This document shows, in pieces, positions 55,164 to 64,000 of a stretch of 64,000 nt of DNA. The notes beneath the pieces were generated by a model. It was given only the letters and a program-made list of their open reading frames with translations. It had not been told where the DNA came from and did no database searches. Each line of letters starts with the position of its first letter. Position 1 is the first letter of the stretch. The position numbers and the translations under genes are program-made. This DNA comes from Candidatus Moanabacter tarae (GTDB lineage Bacteria; Verrucomicrobiota; Verrucomicrobiia; Opitutales; UBA2987): positions 1,110,211 through 1,174,210 of the forward strand of contig CP029803.1 in assembly GCA_003226295.1 (NCBI GenBank). The letters are read 5' to 3'.

Positions 55164-55985
55164 ATGGACACCAAAACCTTTCCTTTCCCACTAGGAGTTC
55201 AGTTCACACTCTCTTCGGAATGCGACTACCCAGCCTTTCGAAAACGGCTTCGCACGATTAGAGAACTCGGCTACTCAGTCATTGAGCTAAACATCGAAGA
55301 CCTGGAAACGGCAGACCTTTCTCTTATTAAGGACTGTCTATTGGAAAATGGGCTTCGAATGTCGAATTTCGCAACAGGTGCAACTGCGAAATTGGAAGGA
55401 CTTTCCCTAACTACGACTGATGACATGGTTCGAAAGGATTCAATCACCCGCACCCGAGAACTGATCGAGGTGGCTGCTTATTTCGATGCAGGGATGATTA
55501 TTGGGATGCTCAAAGGTGGGCCTTCCGAAGATCCACGTCTATCCCATAAACTCATAGTTGAAAGCTTAAACCAAATTGTCGACGTTGCGGAAGATCTTGG
55601 AATCCTCATCCTTCTTGAGGCTATTAATCGCCGAGAAACTGCCATCGCAAATACAATATGGGAGACTGAAGAGATCATCAACGAGGTCGGTAGTAAAGCG
55701 GTGACCATACTCCCCGACACCTATCATATTAGTATCGAAGAAAGCTCCATATTCGGTTCTCTTTCCAAATATCTAGATGCCTTTCAGACTATCCATATTT
55801 CGGATAACAACCGGAGATTTCCAGGTTTTGGATGCATCGACTTTCTTAGTCTATTCAAGGCACTAATCGATGCTGGCTATAACGGCTATTTGACGCTTGA
55901 GGGAAATACTGCACAGGCGTTCGAAATTGATCTCACTATAGCTACTCAGTATCTAGCTAAGACCTTTTTAAAGATTTATGAATAA
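55164..55985 (+). CDS. Sugar phosphate isomerase/epimerase (TIM barrel)
   Basis: A 273-residue xylose-isomerase-like TIM barrel: GVQFTLSSECDYPAF at the start, AEDLGILILLEAINRRETA (Glu), AVTILPDTYHISIEES (Asp), TIHISDNNRRFPGFGCID (His) and YNGYLTLEGNTAQAF (Glu) as metal-site segments. Its stop overlaps the sulfatase start by eight bases, so the two are coupled. A pathway that desulfates and then isomerises a sugar is a reasonable inference. Confidence 0.88.
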   Translation: MDTKTFPFPLGVQFTLSSECDYPAFRKRLRTIRELGYSVIELNIEDLETADLSLIKDCLLENGLRMSNFATGATAKLEGLSLTTTDDMVRKDSITRTRELIEVAAYFDAGMIIGMLKGGPSEDPRLSHKLIVESLNQIVDVAEDLGILILLEAINRRETAIANTIWETEEIINEVGSKAVTILPDTYHISIEESSIFGSLSKYLDAFQTIHISDNNRRFPGFGCIDFLSLFKALIDAGYNGYLTLEGNTAQAFEIDLTIATQYLAKTFLKIYE

Positions 55986-57357
55986 AGAACTGTCTTTTCG
56001 ACCTCCACGTAAGCCAAATGTTATATGGGTCTTTGGTGATCAGCATCGAGCCCAAGCACTAAGCCACCGGGGAGATCCCAATGTCTTTACACCCAATATC
56101 GACAATCTTTCCAGGACTGGAATGAATTTTGAATGCGCGGTTTCCGGAGCACCTTGGTGCACACCTTTTCGTGGTGCTCTACTCACGGGCAAGTACCCGC
56201 ACCAAAACGGAGTCATCAGGACACCAAGCCTACTTGACCCAGATATCCCAACAGTCGCCCACTCGTTCAATGACGCTGGATACCACACTGCCTACGTGGG
56301 CAAATGGCATCTAGATGGATCTAACCATAGGGAACACTACGTCCCCCCCCATCACAGGGGGAGCTTTAAGTTCTGGATGGGCTACGAGAACAATAATAAC
56401 CAGCACGAAACCTATGTCTATGGGTCAAAGAACGAGACTCCCCAGCGCTTGCCCAAATATGAAACCGAAGGCCTGACCGACATCCTTTTGGGACATCTAG
56501 AAAAGCATGTTGGACAAAGAGAGGACTACGACCCGTTTTTTGCTGTACTCTCGGTCCAACCTCCACACGGACCCTATGTCACACCGATCAACTCGCAACA
56601 GGGAAAACATCACATACATCCTTCAAAAATCAAGCTCCGTAATAATGTGCCGGAAATCCCCTCAATGCGGTTTAACGCTTCTATCGATCATGCAGGTTAC
56701 TATGCTATGATAGAAGATCTTGATCAGAATATTGGACGCATCTGTGAAACTCTTAAGGATTTCAGTATAGACCGCGAAACCTACATTATTTTCTTTTCTG
56801 ACCACGGGAATTTACTATGGAGCCATGGTCAGACTGGAAAATCATCGCCATGGGAAGAGTCTATTCGCATACCCTTTATCATCAGCAAAGTTGGAGGACC
56901 GGAGAATATGTGCTGTGGCCGAACCGACGCCCTGTTGAACCACGTAGACATAGCGCCAACTACTCTTGGACTCTGTGGGATTCCTGTACCGAATGAAATG
57001 GCTGGCTACGATTATTCAAGACATTGTATCCCTGAATACGCAACCGAATATCGCGAAAACCCCGATCGCACTGACGAACCGGACTCGGCTTACCTCCAAC
57101 AAATCGTACGAAAGATGAACCCAAATACTGTTAACAAGGCCTGGCGCGGTGTTTTAATGCGGGACGGTTGGAAATATGTCTGCATTCCCGGTAGCGATTG
57201 GCTCCTTTTTGACACTAAAAACGATCCTTACGAGCAGGCCAACCATGTACACAGTACAAACTTCCAAATGCAGAAAGTCCACTGCTATAATAGACTTTCA
57301 AGATGGATCAAAGAAACAGGAGACGATTTCGAACTACCGAATATTCGACTTCCTTAG
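55978..57357 (+). CDS. Type I sulfatase (formylglycine-dependent)
   Basis: A 459-residue sulfatase. The formylglycine signature is APWCTPFRGALLTG (CxPxR, Cys61), metal ligands appear in VIWVFGDQHRAQ (Asp21, Gln22), the mid-chain IIFFSDHG carries Asp and His, and GQTGKSSPWEESIRIPFI contains the active-site Lys region. No signal peptide is visible, so it appears cytoplasmic, desulfating an imported saccharide. It needs a maturase (FGE or anSME) encoded elsewhere. Coupled to the upstream isomerase. Confidence 0.93.
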   Translation: MNKELSFRPPRKPNVIWVFGDQHRAQALSHRGDPNVFTPNIDNLSRTGMNFECAVSGAPWCTPFRGALLTGKYPHQNGVIRTPSLLDPDIPTVAHSFNDAGYHTAYVGKWHLDGSNHREHYVPPHHRGSFKFWMGYENNNNQHETYVYGSKNETPQRLPKYETEGLTDILLGHLEKHVGQREDYDPFFAVLSVQPPHGPYVTPINSQQGKHHIHPSKIKLRNNVPEIPSMRFNASIDHAGYYAMIEDLDQNIGRICETLKDFSIDRETYIIFFSDHGNLLWSHGQTGKSSPWEESIRIPFIISKVGGPENMCCGRTDALLNHVDIAPTTLGLCGIPVPNEMAGYDYSRHCIPEYATEYRENPDRTDEPDSAYLQQIVRKMNPNTVNKAWRGVLMRDGWKYVCIPGSDWLLFDTKNDPYEQANHVHSTNFQMQKVHCYNRLSRWIKETGDDFELPNIRLP

Positions 57358-57541
57358 AATAATCAACATGAGATTTATTTGTCGGTGTTTCATTCCGCCC
57401 TCAGATCTTGTCCTATAAGATAATTTTCCATTTTTCTGACGATCAAATATCTACCAGGAATGAAATCTAACTACCCTTTCAAAACAAATAAAACAAAACA
57501 TTAACCAATACGCTCTATCGCGCATAGAAATAACTGCTTAA

Positions 57542-58513
57542 ATGAAAAATAATCAAAAGGTTCATCTCGCTCTTCAGTTGGAGACCGATCTCAAAGAAAA
57601 ATTGAACGCATTGTTCCAAGTAACAGAAGAAAACCCCGATGCTTCCAAGTCAGAAATATTATCGGCAATCGCAGATGTAGAGGGTATTTTGGGATTTCCA
57701 AATCTAAGTATGGACGCGGACTTCTTCGATGCAGCGCCTAATCTTCGTGTCCTCTCCTTAGCCAGTGTTGGCTACGACTTTGTCGATGTGGATGCAGCAA
57801 CCAAGCGAGGAATCGTCATCTGCAACACACCAGGTGTGTTGACCAATGCCGTTGCCAACCTCACAATCTCGATGATCTTTATTATTACTCGAAAACTGAT
57901 TGAAAATGAGACCTTCGTCCGCACTGGTGGTTGGGCCCGCGGGAAACCCGCGCCGGCCCTGGGAACGGATATTGAAGGAAAGGTGCTTGGCCTGATCGGT
58001 TTCGGACGTATAGGTCAAGAGGTTGCGAGAAGAGCCCAAGCATTGGGTATGAAAACCCTTTGGTACGATGTTTTCGACACCCTCCCCGATGGGGCTCCGA
58101 ACAGTGATTATCGGAAATTAGACAACCTCCTAGAAGAATCAGACTTCGTTAGCCTCCACACTAACCTCAGTCCATCTGCTCGCCACTTAATCGGTGAAGT
58201 TCAATTAGATAAAATGAAAGAAACCGCCTACCTCATCAACACTGCCCGTGGCCCCTTAGTCGATCAATCATCTCTTACTAAAGCATTAAAATCGGGTACG
58301 ATTGCTGGGGCAGCTCTAGATGTCTTTGAATCCGAGCCAACAGCGGAAAACGAGCCTATTACCCAATTAACAAACGCTTACTGCTTCGCTCATATTGCAA
58401 GTGGCACAGAAGAGACCCGCCGCGCCATGCGTGAACTAGCCCTCCAAAATCTAATTGCTGTACTCTCGGGAAATCATCCTCCAGCTCCGGTTAATCCAGA
58501 AGTCTTCAAATAA
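57542..58513 (+). CDS. D-2-hydroxyacid dehydrogenase family protein
   Basis: A 323-residue D-2-hydroxyacid dehydrogenase. It has the standard nucleotide motif VLGLIGFGRIGQEVARRAQALG, catalytic Arg in INTARGPLVDQ, Glu in LDVFESEPTAENEP and His in CFAHIASGTEE. It can act on glycerate, glyoxylate, hydroxypyruvate or similar. It follows the sulfatase on the same strand after 184 bp. Normal length; motif complete, unlike the related gene at 7698. Confidence 0.92.
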   Translation: MKNNQKVHLALQLETDLKEKLNALFQVTEENPDASKSEILSAIADVEGILGFPNLSMDADFFDAAPNLRVLSLASVGYDFVDVDAATKRGIVICNTPGVLTNAVANLTISMIFIITRKLIENETFVRTGGWARGKPAPALGTDIEGKVLGLIGFGRIGQEVARRAQALGMKTLWYDVFDTLPDGAPNSDYRKLDNLLEESDFVSLHTNLSPSARHLIGEVQLDKMKETAYLINTARGPLVDQSSLTKALKSGTIAGAALDVFESEPTAENEPITQLTNAYCFAHIASGTEETRRAMRELALQNLIAVLSGNHPPAPVNPEVFK

Positions 58514-58791
58514 TTTGTGACCCCCAGAATACAACCTTCACATCAGAATTGTTGTTAGGATGTTGCTTCCGATCCAGAACCGATCACCTTCAACGATGTA
58601 GACTCGTATCCAGACCACGAGTTTAACCAACAACCTTCCCCAAAGTATAGCGCATCTACCCGAAGTAGAAAGACAAACACCCTTAACAGCAATCGTAAGG
58701 AGTCATCATCAGCATTTCATCGAGGTCAAGGAACATTCTCCCAAGAAGACTGAAAATATCGTAATCAATCGCGAATTTCAGAAGTGAGCTT
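58514..58791. other. intergenic between convergent genes
   Basis: About 280 bp with no gene or clear terminator recognised. Confidence 0.4.
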
Positions 58792-60267
58792 CTAACGATC
58801 CAGCCACCATAACTGAGACCAGTATTCGCCTCCTTCATTCTTTTGGAGTGCGCCTGGTGTACTGCGTCCATTTCTAACGTAGAAGGTCAATAGTTCAGTT
58901 AATTCCCCAACGATTTCAGAATGGTCCGCTGCAATATTATGCTGCTCACCAATATCAGTCTGTAAATCGTAGAGTTGAAGTGGAGAAAGGCCTTCACAAT
59001 CTGAACCAGGTTTCGGATAACTCCAACCACCCGAACCAGGACACATTTCCAGTTTCCAACGACCTTTACGAATGGCCAGAGAACCGTCTAGAGATGAATG
59101 AACAGTTGCTTCCCGCAGCGATCTGTCTAATACCTGGCCGCGCCAGGCGGGTAGATTACTAACACTATCCTCAGCAGCAGTATCTGGTAGGGACTCGCCC
59201 ATAATATCAGCACAGGTAGCCAATAAATCAACCAGACAAACTGTCTCATCCGAGACCGAACCTGCCTGGATGGTCTTCGGCCAACGAATCAGAAAAGGAA
59301 TCCGGTGCCCGCCTTCAAAGATATCAGTCTTATACCCGCGAAAGATGTAGCTCGGTTCGTGACCTAACATTTGGAGCTCATCTAACCCTACCTTAAATGA
59401 GCAACCATTATCGCTGGTAAAAATGAGGATGGTATTATCGACCAAACCGTTGCGGTCAAGCGCAGTCATAATTTGACCCACTACATCATCGACCTGAAGA
59501 CAGAAATCACCGTAGGAATTGGTCCCAGATTTTCCCAGAAATTCGTCGGTTGGTATAATCGGGAGATGCGGCGCGGTTAAGGGGAAGTAGAGGAAGAATG
59601 GCCCGCCGATTTTAGACTGTTCATCGATATAGCTCACAGCTTTTTGGGTCAGGTTGGACAAAACGTCGCGATGGACAAAACCGGGAGCAATAACCCCGGC
59701 CCGGACCTGCTCTTTGCCACTACGTGCGGGTATCTCGCGATTGGGTTGGGCGGAAACCCGGTCATTTTCCACATACACATACGGTTCCACATCCAATGAG
59801 GCACTGAGGCCATAAAAATAATCAAACCCTACACTGATCGGGCCATCCTCAATCGGCTGGGTAAAATCAACGTTCTTCCCAGTAAGGCCTTTTTCATCAG
59901 TGTCATCATTATGTCTGGCCCAAGACCACCCAAGATGCCACTTGCCAACGCATGCGGTATGGTAGTCGTGTTGTTTGAGAAACGAGGCTACAGTCAACCG
60001 TCCCGGTTCTATCAGCGGACCAGAATAGCCCATGGTTACGCCCTGTTTCAAAGCCGATCGCCAGTTGTAGCGTCCGGTCAAAATACTGTACCGTGATGGT
60101 GTACACATCGCGGACGAAGCGTGGGTATCACGGCAAGCCATTCCATCGCTAGCCAGACGGTCCAAATGTTTCGTGCGAATCTTAGAGTCGGGATTTAGAC
60201 AGCTTAAATCACCGTAACCCATATCGTCGGCTAGGATGTAAATGATATTCGGTTTTGAAGTGTTCAT
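58792..60267 (-). CDS. Arylsulfatase-type sulfatase (formylglycine-dependent)
   Basis: A 491-residue sulfatase: IIYILADDMGYGDL with the metal-binding Asp pair (Asp14, Asp15), signature SSAMCTPSRYSILTGRYNWR (CxPxR, Cys55), GKWHLG (His/Lys), ILIFTSDNGCSFK (Asp, Asn). No signal peptide is visible. The family hydrolyses aryl or carbohydrate sulfate esters. It is convergent with the dehydrogenase and lies near the other sulfatase, suggesting a sulfated-glycan locus. Confidence 0.94.
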   Translation of the reverse strand: MNTSKPNIIYILADDMGYGDLSCLNPDSKIRTKHLDRLASDGMACRDTHASSAMCTPSRYSILTGRYNWRSALKQGVTMGYSGPLIEPGRLTVASFLKQHDYHTACVGKWHLGWSWARHNDDTDEKGLTGKNVDFTQPIEDGPISVGFDYFYGLSASLDVEPYVYVENDRVSAQPNREIPARSGKEQVRAGVIAPGFVHRDVLSNLTQKAVSYIDEQSKIGGPFFLYFPLTAPHLPIIPTDEFLGKSGTNSYGDFCLQVDDVVGQIMTALDRNGLVDNTILIFTSDNGCSFKVGLDELQMLGHEPSYIFRGYKTDIFEGGHRIPFLIRWPKTIQAGSVSDETVCLVDLLATCADIMGESLPDTAAEDSVSNLPAWRGQVLDRSLREATVHSSLDGSLAIRKGRWKLEMCPGSGGWSYPKPGSDCEGLSPLQLYDLQTDIGEQHNIAADHSEIVGELTELLTFYVRNGRSTPGALQKNEGGEYWSQLWWLDR

Positions 60268-60573
60268 GCTGAGCCGAATTTTTGGAATATTGGATCCGTG
60301 GCAATGAAATTAAAACTGATGAGAATGGTAGAGCCGATTGGTTCCAGCACCCTCTCTCACGTTGAATGCCCACCTGAAAACTACTTGGTCCCGCAGAAAG
60401 TTCAGGCTAGATCAGTGTCTAGATTAATTATGGTTAAAGATCAGCCTATCTATTGTAGATATTTTACTCTTCTGGTAAGATTCAATGTCTTCAGTTGAAC
60501 CTTATCCCGTTCCTAAAAGAAGTGTTAGCTAAACAGGCCAAATAATATGATACTAAAAATTTTTAGTTAAAAA
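60268..60573. other. intergenic, no gene seen
   Basis: About 300 bp between the sulfatase start and tRNA-Gln. No recognisable gene; it should hold the sulfatase promoter. Confidence 0.4.
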
Positions 60574-60647
60574 TGGCTGCCCGGCCAGGACTCGAACCTG
60601 GACTAACTGGGCCAGAACCAGTCGTGCTACCATTACACCACCAGGCA
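60574..60647 (-). tRNA. tRNA-Gln(CTG)
   Basis: 74-nt minus-strand cloverleaf: acceptor TGCCTGG/CCGGGCA, D-arm, anticodon stem ACTGG/CCAGT around loop TTCTGGC (anticodon CTG), T-arm GGTTCGAGTCC, CCA encoded. It reads CAG. Confidence 0.93.
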
Positions 60648-61031
60648 GTAGAATTCCGGTAAGGAACCTCATCGTCTAAAGAGCCTGTAACGAAATCAAA
60701 GCTTCAGGCTCGCCAATACGATAATTCTCAAGATTTGACGTCAAACAAATGAATAACTTAGAACCGAATGACAATTCTCAATTTCTGTGAAAATCGATTG
60801 GCAGAGTCTCATTTAGTTACAGGAATCAGGAATTGATTTGATCGAAGAAAAAGCTGTATGTGTTTAGTGGATTGATGGATTCTCAAAAAGATTGAATGTA
60901 GTATATCGATGTCGAAAAATACTATCGAATTGCAGACCATTTACCCAAAGGGAACAGCCGGAGCCTATGGTACACCTTCTTTCTACTTGCATCAAATCCA
61001 GTCCGTTGCGTTTTTTTTAATTTGAAGGTTT
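60648..61031. other. intergenic upstream of the Sel1 gene
   Basis: About 380 bp of AT-rich sequence ending in a T-run before the Sel1-protein start. No RNA or gene recognised. Confidence 0.4.
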
Positions 61032-63497
61032 ATGAAATCTTCAAGCGATAACCAGGCAAGAAACATGTCTCAGAGACTGACAGGAATGTCACGTGGAAAG
61101 TTAAGTGATGGGAACCGTCAGCCAGTAATTAGCCGCAGTTTAATGGGGTTTGTTACAGCATTTCTTCTAACACTCGTCGCATGCACAACAACCCCTGAAA
61201 GCGAAGACAAGGGTGTTGAAGGGGTTTCTGAGACGAGCAGTTCACAGACACTATTTAGATTGGGGTTGGCACATGCTAACGGAGATGGAGTTGGTTTGAA
61301 TTACAGTCGCGCAGCTCAATTTTACCAACGTGCTGCCGACGAAGGCCACACTCAGGCACAATATCAGTTAGCTCTACTCTACAGTTCTGGACTAGGGGTT
61401 CGACAGGATGTTGGGGAGTCAGTGAAATGGCTTCGGGCGGCTTCCAACCAGAATCATGTTCTTGCGCAATATACCTTGGGTTCAATCTACCTTAAAGGGG
61501 TCGGCGTGAAGCGTGATCTTGTTGAATCACATCGATGGTATGGTGCGGCAGCTCGTCAAGGGTTCGCTGATGCGCAGTTTGTATTAGGAATTATGGCGGC
61601 TGAAGGGCAAGGAATAGAGGCAAATCCCAAGTTAGCTTTCGAATGGCTGCGCCAAGCTGCAAGACAGGAACATATTCCTGCCCAAAATTACATAGGAGCG
61701 ATCTTTTACAATGGTTACGGGGTAGAACAAGATTTTCAGAAAGCTCGAGAGTGGTATCTCAGGGCAGCAGACCAGGGAGATCTCCGGGCAAATTTTCTAC
61801 TTGGGTTAATGTCCACCTTAGGCCAAGGGGTAAAACAAGATTTCGAAGCAGCCCTAGGCTGGTTCCGCAAAGGAGCAGAACTGGGAGATCCCAATTCACA
61901 ACTCAAGGTAGGAGAGTTCTACGGGGCTGGGACCGGGGTCGCCCAAGATCCAGCGGAAGCGGCTCTTTGGTATGAAAAAGCAGCTGAGAGCGGACATGCC
62001 GATGCGCAATATAAGTTGGGGGTGGCTTACTCTACCGGGCAGGGAGTGACAAAGGTAAAAGAGGAGGCATACAAGTGGTTCCTCTACGCGGGAGAGCAAG
62101 GACATGCGGCTGCCCAAACCAGTGTGGGGCGATGCTTTGAAAGTGGCTTTGGCATAAACTTAGATCTGGGAGAAGCGGCAAAATGGTATCGTCAATCTGC
62201 TGAACAAGGATACGCACCAGCTCAATTCTACCTAGCCAACTTGTATGTTTCCGGGCAAGGCGTACCCAAAGATCATGCTGAAGCAGTTCGTTTATTCACC
62301 CTAGCTGCAGAGCAGAACCACGTCCTGGCTCAATTAAATCTTGCGGCAGCCTACGAGGAGGGAACAGGTGTGGAAAGAGATTACGAAGAAGCCCTTCGTC
62401 TGTACAAATTGGCTGCAGAAAATCCCAGTCCGCTAACAGAGACCGAATTAGGGCGGGCCTTTCTTCGAGGAGCAGATCCAAGGGAATCAGATCCAGAAAA
62501 AGCTCAGCAGCATTTTGATCGGGCACTTTCAATGAATCCTACATATATTCCTGCACTCTTTAGCCGAGGACTCGCAAAACAACAATTAGGAGAGCTAGAA
62601 GCAGCCTTGGCTGACTTCCATAGTATTCTCGCGGTGGATCCTAAATCAATGGTTGGGTTGATGGCTCAAGGAAATCTGAAATTGCGAATGGATGACATAG
62701 AGAATGCGATTGAGGATTTCACTGAAGTGATTCAGCTATATCCCAATCAGGGAGCCGCCTTCCGGCAGCGAGGTTGGGCTTTAGAAAGGCTGGGATACGT
62801 GGAAAGAGCAATATCCGACTTTTCCAAAGTGATCGAAATTGATCCAAACGCCGCTGATGCCTTTGTGACACGAGCAAAACTGAAAGTTAAACAAGGAACC
62901 TTAGAGAGTGCATTGAAAGATCTCGATGAAGCGATATCCCTATCTCCTGATGATTACACAGCCTATCTCGAAAGAGGATTCTATAGTTACGTTTCGGGAA
63001 CTCTAGAAACCGCCTTTAATGATCTCCAAAAAGCTCTGGAACTTGACCTGGAACCGGAGGGGAGGGACTACATCAGCCTTTGGCTGTGGATGACACTAAC
63101 TCAAATGGGCGACTCATCCAAAGCAGATAAAATATTGAGTGAACACGTCAAAGCTAGAAATCCTGAAAATGGTGAAGAGTGGTATCTGCACCTGGCCGCC
63201 TTCCTTCTCGATTCCATTGATGAAACGCGTCTTTTAGATCTAGCTCGCTCCTCACAACCCGAAAAACAAACCGAGTATCTTTGCGAGGCCTATTTCTACA
63301 CTGGGAATAAGCGTCTACTGAATGGCGATATGGGAGGTGCTCTAAAGATGCTAGAACTGTGCTTGGGAACGAGAGTTAATCGATTCTACGAGTATTCTGG
63401 AGCAAAGGTACAGCTCGAACGATTTTCTCCACAATTATCCCCCCACCCCGTCCAAGGTAATTCCAATGACCACGGGGGGACTTCTTTTCCTCCTTAA
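61032..63497 (+). CDS. Sel1-repeat and TPR lipoprotein
   Basis: An 821-residue repeat protein. After a hydrophilic N-terminus comes a hydrophobic span and lipobox TLVAC (about residue 52), so it is probably a lipoprotein anchored in the cell envelope. Residues about 75-480 are about 11 Sel1-like repeats of 36 residues (AQYQLALLYSSGLGVRQD, AKWYRQSAEQGYAPAQFYLA), and residues about 490-690 are TPR repeats (AIEDFTEVIQLYPNQGAA, PNAADAFVTRAKLKVKQG). Such proteins scaffold protein complexes. The N-terminal start could be internal; the ATG at 61032 gives an unusually long region before the lipobox. Confidence 0.88.
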   Translation: MKSSSDNQARNMSQRLTGMSRGKLSDGNRQPVISRSLMGFVTAFLLTLVACTTTPESEDKGVEGVSETSSSQTLFRLGLAHANGDGVGLNYSRAAQFYQRAADEGHTQAQYQLALLYSSGLGVRQDVGESVKWLRAASNQNHVLAQYTLGSIYLKGVGVKRDLVESHRWYGAAARQGFADAQFVLGIMAAEGQGIEANPKLAFEWLRQAARQEHIPAQNYIGAIFYNGYGVEQDFQKAREWYLRAADQGDLRANFLLGLMSTLGQGVKQDFEAALGWFRKGAELGDPNSQLKVGEFYGAGTGVAQDPAEAALWYEKAAESGHADAQYKLGVAYSTGQGVTKVKEEAYKWFLYAGEQGHAAAQTSVGRCFESGFGINLDLGEAAKWYRQSAEQGYAPAQFYLANLYVSGQGVPKDHAEAVRLFTLAAEQNHVLAQLNLAAAYEEGTGVERDYEEALRLYKLAAENPSPLTETELGRAFLRGADPRESDPEKAQQHFDRALSMNPTYIPALFSRGLAKQQLGELEAALADFHSILAVDPKSMVGLMAQGNLKLRMDDIENAIEDFTEVIQLYPNQGAAFRQRGWALERLGYVERAISDFSKVIEIDPNAADAFVTRAKLKVKQGTLESALKDLDEAISLSPDDYTAYLERGFYSYVSGTLETAFNDLQKALELDLEPEGRDYISLWLWMTLTQMGDSSKADKILSEHVKARNPENGEEWYLHLAAFLLDSIDETRLLDLARSSQPEKQTEYLCEAYFYTGNKRLLNGDMGGALKMLELCLGTRVNRFYEYSGAKVQLERFSPQLSPHPVQGNSNDHGGTSFPP

Positions 63498-63909
63498 GAA
63501 AGGCGTTAGTACAAAAGCAAAAAGGCCACTGATTTTTTCCGGAAAGATTAATTCAAATATATTCGATTGAGAGGCACTCATCAATAAGTACGTTCTACCA
63601 TCCATAGGACTTCCAGAAATACAGAATGTTCGGCTCTAGAATCAGACAATATCCCCTAAAATTCAAACAAATCCCTTCCAAGATCAAACGTGAATCTGAT
63701 GAACATAGATTGCACAAAGAGAAACCCTTCTCCCACTCACCTATTAACCTAAATGAAACCTTGCCTATTAGAATTTGTCGGCTTTAAAGGATGCCCTTTG
63801 GTCATTTCCATGCTTATCGGAACTACGTTCTGGGAATCTTGTGAATACGATCAGCCCCGGAAACCTTATTTGATAGCGCTTACATGATCAGGAATAAGTC
63901 TGTAGAGAT
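63498..63909. other. intergenic, no gene seen
   Basis: About 410 bp between the Sel1 gene and the next start. No recognisable gene, RNA or terminator; presumed promoter region. Confidence 0.4.
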
Positions 63910-64000
63910 ATGCAAACTACAATTAGCGAAATAAACGAACGCGTTAAGGAAACCTCGGTTTGGATCAACCTTATAAAAACCGAGATTGGCCGAGTCATCG
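63910..64000 (+). CDS. MoxR-like AAA ATPase, N-terminal fragment at window edge
   Basis: Thirty codons from the ATG at 63910 read ISEINERVKETSVWINLIKT and end EIGRVI, the N-terminal helix of MoxR-type AAA+ ATPases just before the Walker region. The rest lies outside the window. MoxR ATPases act as chaperones with von Willebrand-factor-A partner proteins. Short, so the family call is tentative. Confidence 0.6.
   Translation, partial: MQTTISEINERVKETSVWINLIKTEIGRVI

Noticed and set aside
60298-60498. 66-codon plus-strand ORF between sulfatase and tRNA-Gln
   Set aside because: No recognisable domain and no clear ribosome site; sequence composition looks non-coding.

Overview
The window is a gene-dense bacterial chromosome segment with moderate to low G+C. 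It carries two tRNA genes and no rRNA, CRISPR array, transposase or phage structural gene. Leading gene models are ordinary housekeeping (thiGHS, htpG, glgA, hisI-like, cysH-like, gmd) interspersed with many copies of families that marine Verrucomicrobiota/Planctomycetota-type degraders carry in bulk: three Gfo/Idh/MocA oxidoreductases, three TIM-barrel sugar isomerases, two sulfatases, a phytanoyl-CoA-dioxygenase-family protein, a GH127-like protein, a Tat-type nucleoside hydrolase and a Sel1-repeat lipoprotein. I infer a Verrucomicrobiota (Opitutae-like) heterotroph; this rests on gene content only and is not proven by a marker gene.

Layout. 1-9.85 kb: an ACP-fatty-acyl-AMP ligase fusion running off the left edge, a CocE-type hydrolase, a sugar isomerase/oxidoreductase pair, a VOC protein, a D-2-hydroxyacid dehydrogenase and a Delta9-type desaturase. 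10.3-14.1 kb: thiG-thiH-thiS and a beta-CASP metallo-hydrolase. 14.1-19.4 kb: exported nucleoside hydrolase, inositol-phosphatase-family protein, glycogen synthase, a broken uracil phosphoribosyltransferase and a ribokinase. 19.6-29.5 kb: htpG, an oxidoreductase, an NhaC antiporter, oligopeptide-uptake genes without permeases and a second desaturase. 29.5-45.9 kb: a small-molecule catabolic region (oxidoreductase, isomerase, two GNATs, Zn-dehydrogenase, enolase-superfamily protein, MSOX-like oxidase, ThDP enzyme, two class III aminotransferases, MFS transporter, amidase). 46-50.4 kb: cysH-like gene with a regulatory-looking leader, a Cdd1-like protein, a LON-domain protein, HisI-like protein and GDP-mannose dehydratase. 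50.7-60.3 kb: GH127-like protein, dioxygenase, tRNA-Thr, decayed sequence, isomerase-sulfatase pair, dehydrogenase and second sulfatase. 60.5-64 kb: tRNA-Gln, a Sel1/TPR lipoprotein and the start of a MoxR-like ATPase.

How it fits together. The sulfatases, GH127-like protein, isomerases and Gfo/Idh enzymes suggest use of sulfated or unusual sugars; the aminotransferases, flavin oxidase, amidase and transporters suggest use of amines and modified amino acids; nucleoside hydrolase plus ribokinase suggest ribose salvage from nucleosides, while the uracil branch appears broken.

The most interesting signals are a cysteine-codon-rich leader ORF followed by a textbook intrinsic terminator in front of the cysH-like operon (candidate cysteine attenuator), a ThiS whose reading frame continues past the essential Gly-Gly, a upp gene with both a frameshift and an in-frame stop, and a HisI-like protein with an altered metal motif.
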